Assembly: GCA_024643595.1 (NCBI GenBank)
Contig: JAHEMS010000236.1
Span: forward strand, 1-5,945
Source: Bacteroidota bacterium
GTDB taxonomy: Bacteria; Bacteroidota; Bacteroidia; Cytophagales; Cyclobacteriaceae
DNA length: 5,945 bases
Reading direction: 5' to 3'
This document shows, piece after piece, positions 1-5,251 of the stretch (positions are counted from its first letter, which is position 1; every line of letters begins with the position of its first letter). A program made the position numbers and the translations under genes. Under the pieces are notes generated by a model. The model saw only the letters and a list, made by a program, of their open reading frames with translations, did no database searches and had not been told where the DNA came from.

Positions 1-435
1 GGTAATAAAATCCGTATTCACCGGCTCAAAACCCTTTTGTCGTAATAGCATGGCCACCTGACCCCGGTGATACGTGCCATGATTAACAAGATGGATCATG
101 ATTTGTTGTACGTTGTTTTCAAAATATTTGCCCACATAATTGTGATACTTCATCACCCGATCAAAACTTTCATTTTCATGGATAAAGCTCATCCACAATT
201 CGTCCGCTTCCTCCACCATTTTTTTCAGCTCCACCAGGTCGTACTTCCCCCACAGTTCATACTTGCTTTTGGGCAAGTCCTTAATTCTGTTGAGCCAAAT
301 AAAGTTGGCGGCCATCAGGTGGCCAAATACCGATATTATTTTTTCGTCAGTTACCCCTTGCTGCTCCAGGCTACTGATAATCCTACGATTGGCCCAGGCA
401 TTATATTGATACCATTTTAAAAAGAAATCCTTCAT
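1..435 (-). CDS. DinB-family (DinB/YfiT-like) four-helix metalloprotein, C-terminus cut by window edge
   Basis: The frame reads 145 codons from ATG at 435 to the left edge without a stop, so the 3' end lies outside the window. The protein starts MKDFFLKWYQYNAWANRRI, a typical DinB-family first helix with the Y-N-x-W-A-N motif. The three metal-binding histidines are visible: H39 in GHLMAANFIWL, and H119 and H123 in NHGTYHRGQ. DinB proteins are usually about 150-170 residues, so only a short tail is missing. The family has a four-helix bundle binding a divalent metal. Members include bacillithiol- or mycothiol-dependent transferases and many damage- or stress-associated proteins of unknown reaction; which applies here cannot be told. 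No signal peptide is seen, so it is probably cytoplasmic. The start is firm, because an in-frame stop at 447-445 lies just upstream with no other ATG between. It is divergent from the sulfatase gene. Confidence 0.9.
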   Translation of the reverse strand, partial: MKDFFLKWYQYNAWANRRIISSLEQQGVTDEKIISVFGHLMAANFIWLNRIKDLPKSKYELWGKYDLVELKKMVEEADELWMSFIHENESFDRVMKYHNYVGKYFENNVQQIMIHLVNHGTYHRGQVAMLLRQKGFEPVNTDFIT

Positions 436-629
436 AAGTGATTTTTAAATACTAACTGCTTTGGTATAAGAAAAATGAATATCAAATTTAAAAGGATTAT
501 TGAATAGTTGTTCCCATAATTAATGAATCAGCCCCAACATTTCATTTCCTCAAGTAGTTTATTTTTTCCTCTATAACGTAGTGCTCCATTTAGAAGAAAG
601 TTATATTGAAGTCCAATTAATAGGATACC
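436..629. other. AT-rich divergent intergenic region
   Basis: These 194 bases separate the divergent DinB-family and sulfatase starts and should hold both promoters. On the minus strand a -7-like box is visible (listed separately). On the plus strand I find no good TAnnTTTG element with a TTG at suitable spacing. Partial matches near 555-562 and 602-608 are too degenerate to call. An AGGA at 622-625 lies 4 bases before the sulfatase ATG and may serve as a weak ribosome-binding site. No hairpin, repeat or small gene is convincing here. Confidence 0.7.
483..490 (-). promoter_or_regulatory. Candidate -7 box for the DinB-family gene
   Basis: Read on the minus strand, these bases are TAAATTTG, an exact match to the Bacteroidota -7 consensus TAnnTTTG. 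The box lies 47 bases upstream of the DinB-family ATG, which would give a leader of about 40 bases. No TTG-type -33 box is seen at the expected distance (about 508-515). The match is also to a short AT-rich motif in an AT-rich region, so chance is a real alternative. Confidence 0.35.
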
Positions 630-2066
630 ATGAATAGATTGATATTATTTTTATTAACCATCATCAGTTGTTCTTCTTCTGCCTTCGCTCAGCAAAATAT
701 GAACCCTAATGTTATACTCATATTTATGGATGACATGGGCAATGGTGATTTAGGTGTAACAGGCGCTCTGGAATATCAAACACCTGCTATTGACAAAATG
801 GCAAATGAAGGAATCCGGTTTACTAATTTTCTGACGGCCCAGGCTGTATGCTCAGCATCGCGTGCCGGATTACTAACAGGGTGTTATCCAAACCGGATTG
901 GCATCTCAGGTGCCTATGGGCCTAATAGTAAAGTAGGCATCAACGCTGACGAAACTATTTTATCGGAGTTATTTAAACAAAAGGAGTATTCAACGGCCAT
1001 TATTGGCAAGTGGCATTTGGGCGATCACGAGGACTTCCTTCCCCTTCAGCATGGCTTTGATGAGAATTTTGGCATACCATACTCCAACGATATGTGGCCC
1101 AAGGACTACAATGGCGAACCGGCTACCGATTGGCGTAAGAAAAACTATCCTCCGCTATTCGTCTTCGAAGGAAATGAGAAAAAGATTCCGATCAATACCC
1201 TTGAAGATCAAGGACACCTCACTCGAATTTATACAGAACGTGCTGTTGATTTCATCAATAGGAAAAAGGATAATCCCTTCTTTCTTTATATGCCGCATTC
1301 GATGACGCATGTTCCCATTAACGCTTCTGATGCGTTCAAGGGAAAAAGCAAACAAGGTTTGTATGGTGATGTCATGATGGAAATTGACTGGTCAGTAAAT
1401 GAAATAATCAAAGCCTTGAAGAATAATGGTATCGACAAAAATACCATGATCATCTTCACAAGTGACAACGGGCCTTGGATAAACTTTGGGAATCATGCCG
1501 GCTCCACTGGGGGTTTACGTGAGGGAAAAGGAACTTCTTATGAAGGAGGTCACCGCGTTCCCTGCATCATATACTGGCCTGGACAGATAAAGCCAGGGAT
1601 ATCTAATAGCCTCTCCTCTGCCATTGATATTTTGCCCACATTGGCTGATTTGCTTGACTTAAAGCTTCCACCGAAAAAAATAGATGGAGTAAGTCTTGCG
1701 CCCATTCTTCATGGAGATATGAATGCCCAACCCAGAAAGGAATTCTATTACTATTATCGGTACAACAGTCTGGAAGCGGTTCGTAGAGACGACTGGAAAC
1801 TGGTGTTGCCTCATCCGGGGCGGACGTACGAAAATTTCGAAGTGGGCATGGATGGCTATCCAGGAAAAGTGAATGAAAATGCTCCTGTAAAGCAGGGCCT
1901 TTACGATCTTAGGCGTGATCAGGGAGAACGTTATGATTTACAAAATCAATTTCCGGATATAGTAAAATCATTACAAGAATTAGCCGACAAAGCAAGGGAA
2001 GACTTAGGTGATGATATTTTAAAAGTAGAAGGGAAAAACCGCAGGCCTATTGGTAGTATCAATTGA
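630..2066 (+). CDS. Exported arylsulfatase-type sulfatase (formylglycine-dependent, C-x-A-x-R motif)
   Basis: This 478-residue protein is full length for a sulfatase (alkaline-phosphatase-like fold, Pfam Sulfatase). A signal peptide occupies residues 1-20, with likely cleavage AFA|QQ. Metal ligands are visible as D34-D35 near the start of the mature chain and D279-N280 in SDNGP. The nucleophile motif is CSASR at residues 74-78: C74 would be converted to formylglycine and R78 is conserved. Other active-site residues are K127 and H129 in GKWHLG, H227 in THVP, and K300 in GLREGK. The enzyme would hydrolyse a sulfate ester in the periplasm or at the cell surface; the substrate (glycan, small aryl or other sulfate) cannot be read from sequence. 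The start is firm, since an in-frame TAG at 621-623 immediately precedes it. No maturase, SusC/SusD or glycosidase gene lies alongside, so substrate context is missing. All catalytic residues are present, so it should be active if matured. Confidence 0.95.
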   Translation: MNRLILFLLTIISCSSSAFAQQNMNPNVILIFMDDMGNGDLGVTGALEYQTPAIDKMANEGIRFTNFLTAQAVCSASRAGLLTGCYPNRIGISGAYGPNSKVGINADETILSELFKQKEYSTAIIGKWHLGDHEDFLPLQHGFDENFGIPYSNDMWPKDYNGEPATDWRKKNYPPLFVFEGNEKKIPINTLEDQGHLTRIYTERAVDFINRKKDNPFFLYMPHSMTHVPINASDAFKGKSKQGLYGDVMMEIDWSVNEIIKALKNNGIDKNTMIIFTSDNGPWINFGNHAGSTGGLREGKGTSYEGGHRVPCIIYWPGQIKPGISNSLSSAIDILPTLADLLDLKLPPKKIDGVSLAPILHGDMNAQPRKEFYYYYRYNSLEAVRRDDWKLVLPHPGRTYENFEVGMDGYPGKVNENAPVKQGLYDLRRDQGERYDLQNQFPDIVKSLQELADKAREDLGDDILKVEGKNRRPIGSIN

Positions 2067-2179
2067 CCTGATGTGAATTAACGATACGCTGTGTTCTCCC
2101 ATTGCATTCTCATTAAATTTAGAAATAAATTTGCGCAGTCAATAACCTGTTTTAGTTAAAAAATAAGACTCCATTACAC
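2067..2179. other. Intergenic spacer with promoter, sulfatase to 2H phosphoesterase gene
   Basis: This spacer of 113 bases follows the sulfatase stop. Its first 35 bases contain no clear hairpin plus T-run, so the sulfatase terminator is not identifiable. The second half carries the promoter described separately and an A-rich leader (about 2158-2167) before the GTG start. The 7-mer TAAATTT occurs twice, at 2114-2120 and 2126-2132. Only the second copy is followed by G and so completes the -7 consensus. Confidence 0.6.
2102..2133 (+). promoter_or_regulatory. Bacteroidota-type sigma-A promoter for the 2H phosphoesterase gene
   Basis: A TTG at 2102-2104 (-33 box) is followed after 21 bases by TAAATTTG at 2126-2133, a perfect match to the -7 consensus TAnnTTTG. 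Transcription would start near 2139-2141, leaving a leader of about 40 bases before the GTG at 2180. Box sequences, spacing and position between two same-strand genes all agree. It implies the 2H gene is transcribed independently of the sulfatase. No operator or repeat flanks it. Confidence 0.65.
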
Positions 2180-2731
2180 GTGCCGGCACCAGGAACACAA
2201 CGCTATCTTGTCGCGCTCATTCCACCATCACCAATACTGGAGGAAGCACAAGTCCTTAAAGAATATTTTCGCGATCATTACCACAGCAAAGCATCACTCA
2301 ACTCTCCTCCACACGTTACACTCCACATGCCTTTTGAATGGAAAGAAGCGAAAGAAGAAAAATTAACAAATGCACTTCGGGAATTCTCTACCGGGAAAAA
2401 ACCATTTACTCTTTCATTCAATAACTTTTCATGCTTCGCCCCCAGAGTTATTTATATCGATGTATCCCCCTCAGACTCACTCACAGCGCTACATCGTGAA
2501 CTTCGTCAGTTTTGTAAAATCAAACTAAATCTCTTCAATGCGCTGTATCGCGATTTGCCCTTTCATCCACACCTGACACTCGCCTTTAGGGATTTAAAGA
2601 AAAACCAATTTACTCTTGCCTGGCAAGAGTTTGAGCATAAGAAGTATTCTGGTGCTTTTTTAATCCATAAAATAACGTTGCTTAAACACGATGGCAATCA
2701 TTGGGAGCCATTCCATGAATTTGATTTTTAA
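2180..2731 (+). CDS. 2H phosphoesterase superfamily protein ('2'-5' RNA ligase' / LigT-like)
   Basis: The 183-residue protein has the two H-x-T-x motifs that define the 2H superfamily: HVTL at residues 45-48 and HLTL at 131-134. They are spaced as usual for the fold, and the start YLVALIPPSP is typical of bacterial '2'-5' RNA ligase' proteins. Both catalytic His and Thr pairs are intact. Family members open 2',3'-cyclic phosphates or process 2'-5' phosphodiester bonds in RNA or small nucleotides; the physiological substrate here is unknown. There is no signal peptide, so it is cytoplasmic. The start is GTG: an in-frame TAG at 2153-2155 blocks extension, there is no ATG before codon 50, and codon 50 lies after the first catalytic motif. 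Its own promoter lies upstream, and the propeller gene follows after 41 bases and may be cotranscribed. Confidence 0.9.
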   Translation: MPAPGTQRYLVALIPPSPILEEAQVLKEYFRDHYHSKASLNSPPHVTLHMPFEWKEAKEEKLTNALREFSTGKKPFTLSFNNFSCFAPRVIYIDVSPSDSLTALHRELRQFCKIKLNLFNALYRDLPFHPHLTLAFRDLKKNQFTLAWQEFEHKKYSGAFLIHKITLLKHDGNHWEPFHEFDF

Positions 2732-2743
2732 TTATATATAATT
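2730..2743. repeat. 14-bp perfect AT-only palindrome at the end of the 2H gene
   Basis: The sequence AATTATATATAATT is its own reverse complement and overlaps the stop codon of the 2H gene. It lies in a 41-base A/T-rich spacer (2732-2772) before the next same-strand gene. It contains no G or C and so would make a very weak hairpin. A DNA-level role (binding site, easily melted region) or pure base-composition chance are both possible; chance is likely. Confidence 0.3.
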
Positions 2744-2772
2744 TTATTTAATTAGACCTAAAATCATTTCTT

Positions 2773-3639
2773 ATGAAGTACCTGTGGATGTTCATTGGTG
2801 TTTTTTCCGGAACGATGCTAATGGCACAATCTGACTCTGACATTTTACTTTTTGATCTAACTACAAAAAAGGGTAAAATCATTATCTCAAATCCCAAAAA
2901 CATAACAAATCATAAAGGCTACGATAACCAACCTTCATTTCATCCCGACCAATCCATTCTTTATTATTCATCATTTGATGAAGAAGGTCGTGCCGATATT
3001 AAATCCTATAATTATAAGACAGGAGAAACGGTTTCAATCACTAAAACACCTGAACGCGAATATTCACCAACGCTTACCCCTAACAAAAAAAGTTTATCCT
3101 GCATCATTCAACGCGACAATGGCGCCCAGGATCTTGGGAAGTATCCCGTTGACGGTGGCCAACCCTCAGTAATTATCAATAACATGATCGTTGGGTATCA
3201 TGCCTGGGCAGATAACAGTCATCTCGCTCTATTTATTTTAGGAGACCCCAATACACTCCACTTTTATCGTTTGCCAACGCAAAAAGATACTGTGCTTGCG
3301 CAAAATATTGGAAGATCATTACATAAAATTCCGGGAGAGCGTGGGATTAGTTTCATTCAGAAAAATGCTGGTGATGCATGGGAAATAAAAAAGCTTCAAA
3401 CGGAATCACTTAAAATAACATCGTTGTCCAAAACACTTCCTGGTAGAGAAGACATCGCCTGGGCTGGCAATGGAAAAATATTATCCAGCGATGGAACAAA
3501 AATTTATTTTATCAATCCTGATAAAGAAAACAAATGGTTGGAGGTTACTATTAAATCCGGAAGCGAGCTTTTGAAAGGAGTCACTCGCCTGGCGGTGAAT
3601 TCAAAAGGGAATAAGCTAGCGGTCGTGGTTGCGGAGTGA
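2773..3639 (+). CDS. Exported TolB-like (PD40/WD40-like) beta-propeller protein
   Basis: The protein has 288 residues. A signal peptide covers residues 1-18 with likely cleavage LMA|QS, so it is periplasmic or secreted. The mature part consists of short propeller blades. The clearest is residues 50-67, YDNQPSFHPDQSILYYSS, a good PD40 motif of the TolB/DPP-IV type. A second is at about 97-113 (YSPTLTPNKKSLSC), with a weaker one near 141-165 and a closing strand at the C-terminus (LAVNSKGNKLAVVV). The length fits a domain of about five to six blades standing alone, without the N-terminal domain of TolB or the hydrolase domain of DPP-IV-type peptidases, so it is probably a binding or scaffold protein rather than an enzyme. 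The specific role is not recognisable. The start is firm (in-frame TAA at 2749-2751). The 41-base gap to the 2H gene suggests possible cotranscription. Its stop lies 2 bases from that of the convergent YCII gene. Confidence 0.8.
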   Translation: MKYLWMFIGVFSGTMLMAQSDSDILLFDLTTKKGKIIISNPKNITNHKGYDNQPSFHPDQSILYYSSFDEEGRADIKSYNYKTGETVSITKTPEREYSPTLTPNKKSLSCIIQRDNGAQDLGKYPVDGGQPSVIINNMIVGYHAWADNSHLALFILGDPNTLHFYRLPTQKDTVLAQNIGRSLHKIPGERGISFIQKNAGDAWEIKKLQTESLKITSLSKTLPGREDIAWAGNGKILSSDGTKIYFINPDKENKWLEVTIKSGSELLKGVTRLAVNSKGNKLAVVVAE

Positions 3640-3641
3640 AT

Positions 3642-4298
3642 TTATTGCTCGCAGAAAGCGCCTTGCGCTATCCATAGATTTTTAATTTCCGCTTCCAGCA
3701 ATCCAATGGTAATGCCCGGATCACTTTCAATTACCTGGATGGGGACTTCTCCATTTACCACAAGGATACCTCCATCGACTTCACCAAAAACGGCCTCGGT
3801 TACAATATTGAATGAATTTCTCTGAGCTTTTAGATACTCATGGTGCTTTCTGAAAATTTCAGGCAACTGAGTAATGTTATCTTTTGATATATACGGTGTA
3901 TATCGAATAAATTGATAGGTCACCATTTTGTAGGGTTCATTCACAGCGCATACAGAACCCAATCGGGAGTAATACGGAAGCACCTCAATGTTCCAGCGGT
4001 TTGCTTGTATTCCTGGATCAGTCTTTAACCATTCTTTCACCTGGTCAATGGAATTCGACTTAAAAATAAATATGCCACCACCGCCATCAAACGGACCGGC
4101 AGCAATTAGCTTGCCTTCACTTGCCAGTCGTTTAATGTTGGCTAAATGACCCTCCATTATTTTCTTTATTTCTTCTTCAGGAAGTTCAAGTTTATCTGTT
4201 TTCTTATTTAAGAAAACAAAAATATGTTCAGGTAATTGAGCCATGGTCGTTTTCAGACCGATTATTAGTAAGAATGCTATAAATGATAGATGTTTCAT
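3642..4298 (-). CDS. Exported protein with two tandem YCII-like domains
   Basis: The protein has 218 residues. Residues 1-20 form a signal peptide with likely cleavage TMA|QL, so the product is exported. Domain 1 (about 24-110) is YCII-like: H51 in EGHLANIKRLASEGKL, then AAGPFDGGGGIFIF and TDPGI at 93-97, with the family's conserved His and Asp-Pro (D94-P95). Domain 2 (about 123-210) repeats the layout in weaker form: YQFIRYTP strand, RKHHEYL helix (H152, H153), GGILVV strand and SDPGI at 192-196. YCII domains have a ferredoxin-like alpha/beta fold and normally dimerise; a tandem copy would make an internal pseudo-dimer. Most are small cytoplasmic proteins of unknown or varied function, so a secreted two-domain form is less usual. 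It is the last gene of the minus-strand operon, 20 bases after the permease stop. No enzymatic activity can be assigned. Confidence 0.8.
   Translation of the reverse strand: MKHLSFIAFLLIIGLKTTMAQLPEHIFVFLNKKTDKLELPEEEIKKIMEGHLANIKRLASEGKLIAAGPFDGGGGIFIFKSNSIDQVKEWLKTDPGIQANRWNIEVLPYYSRLGSVCAVNEPYKMVTYQFIRYTPYISKDNITQLPEIFRKHHEYLKAQRNSFNIVTEAVFGEVDGGILVVNGEVPIQVIESDPGITIGLLEAEIKNLWIAQGAFCEQ
3657..3669 (+). terminator. Possible weak terminator hairpin inside the convergent gene end
   Basis: AGCGC-CTT-GCGCT forms a perfect 5-bp, GC-rich stem with a 3-base loop, 18 bases after the propeller stop. A T-run (TTTTT, about 3679-3683) follows at some distance on the plus strand. The stem lies within the coding end of the minus-strand YCII gene. 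The stem is short and the T-run not adjacent, so this is a weak call. It matters only because the two stops are 2 bases apart, leaving no separate terminator space. Confidence 0.2.
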
Positions 4299-4318
4299 AA
4301 CCAGTAAATTTCTGAAAA

Positions 4319-5251
4319 TTAAATCAACTCCTTTCGTTTTTGTCCACTAACCAGCAACACGCCAAATAAAATCAAGATAGTGCCCACTACCTGGAAAAAC
4401 GAAATCTTCTCTTCCAACAAAAAATGGGCAAGGATAAGTGTAGATATCGGACCAATACTTCCTACAATGGCCGCATTGTCAGAACCAATTCGCTTTATCC
4501 CTTCCACCACCAAATAGGATGGAATAACGGTTGAAAGTATCGCCATTAAAAAACTGTACACATATACCAGCGATGGATAATTCCACAGGGAAAGCTCTGA
4601 TTTGAAAAAAAAATGAAGCAGCACCCCTATCGATGCAAAGCTCATGGCATAACTATTAAATTTCGCTGCTCCAACCATTGGAATCAGTCGGCCGCTTCCA
4701 ACAATATACGCCGCATAGGTAAATGCACATATAAAAATTAGCAGAGAGCCTAAAAGAAAATGAGTGCTTTGGCCTGATTGAATGTCCGCCTCGTTAAAAA
4801 ATGCAACAAACAAACCAATATAGGTTATGACCAGGGCCACCCATTGCATAGCCCGTATTTTTTCCTTGAAGATTAATGATGACATGAGCAAGACTAAAGT
4901 CGGGTATATAAATAATATTAATCGCTCAATGCTGGCGGTAACATATTGCAATCCTAAAAAGTCCAGTAAACTGCTGATGTAATAACCCAGACAGCCAATT
5001 ACGGCAACACTTATCCATTGACGAGGTGTAAATTTAACATTAGTCTGCTTCGATGAAGAAGCATAAGCCGACACTACAAAAAATGGCAACGAGAATATCA
5101 TTCGTAATGCCAATAAGGTAATGGCATCAACGGCTGTATCACGATAAGCGAGTTTCACAAAAATTGCTTTGGTGGAAAAACAAATCGCGCCTAAAAGGGC
5201 TATGAATACACCGCTGAGAAAAAAGTTAGGCGCTGGCGAAGGTATTTTCAT
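4319..5251 (-). CDS. EamA/DMT-superfamily permease (ten transmembrane helices)
   Basis: The 310-residue protein is the usual size for a drug/metabolite transporter family member with two EamA repeats. Hydrophobic segments lie at about 11-34, 42-64, 78-98, 105-128, 133-152, 165-188, 195-215, 225-246, 258-280 and 284-303. EamA hallmarks end each repeat: ASIERLILFIYPTLVLLMSS followed by LIFKEKI in the first, and NAAIVGSIGPISTLILAHFL followed by LEEKIS in the second. The C-terminus is short and basic (GQKRKEL), expected to be cytoplasmic. Family members move amino acids, nucleosides, sugars or other small metabolites across the inner membrane, often outward; the substrate here is not evident. Its ATG overlaps the TGA of the upstream aminotransferase-fold gene (ATGA at 5251-5248), indicating translational coupling and a shared operon. 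The tandem-YCII gene follows after 20 bases. Confidence 0.92.
   Translation of the reverse strand: MKIPSPAPNFFLSGVFIALLGAICFSTKAIFVKLAYRDTAVDAITLLALRMIFSLPFFVVSAYASSSKQTNVKFTPRQWISVAVIGCLGYYISSLLDFLGLQYVTASIERLILFIYPTLVLLMSSLIFKEKIRAMQWVALVITYIGLFVAFFNEADIQSGQSTHFLLGSLLIFICAFTYAAYIVGSGRLIPMVGAAKFNSYAMSFASIGVLLHFFFKSELSLWNYPSLVYVYSFLMAILSTVIPSYLVVEGIKRIGSDNAAIVGSIGPISTLILAHFLLEEKISFFQVVGTILILFGVLLVSGQKRKELI
5248..5251 (-). other. ATGA stop/start overlap coupling the aminotransferase-fold and permease genes
   Basis: On the minus strand the bases ATGA contain the permease start codon (5251-5249) and the TGA stop of the upstream enzyme gene (5250-5248). Such 4-base overlaps are a standard sign of termination-reinitiation coupling, so the two products are probably made in linked amounts. 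An AAAAG run directly before the ATG is the only ribosome-site-like sequence. Confidence 0.85.

Noticed and set aside
67..420. Open frame of 117 codons on the plus strand at the left end
   Set aside because: It lies antisense to the DinB-family gene, whose minus-strand frame carries the conserved His triad; the plus-strand product shows only mirror-image low-complexity sequence and no recognisable domain.
555..608. Plus-strand -7-like boxes upstream of the sulfatase (near 555-562 and 602-608)
   Set aside because: Each departs from TAnnTTTG and neither has a TTG at proper spacing, so no sulfatase promoter is called.
1003..1468. Several short open frames on both strands inside the sulfatase gene
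   Set aside because: They overlap conserved sulfatase coding sequence in other frames and have no domain, leader or ribosome-site support.
2716..2723. TGAATTTG as a -7 box for the propeller gene
   Set aside because: It has one mismatch at the invariant A, and the only nearby TTG is 12 bases upstream, too close for a -33 box.
2975..3172. Short plus-strand open frame inside the propeller gene
   Set aside because: It is out of frame with a gene that has a signal peptide and PD40 blades, and its product is not recognisable.
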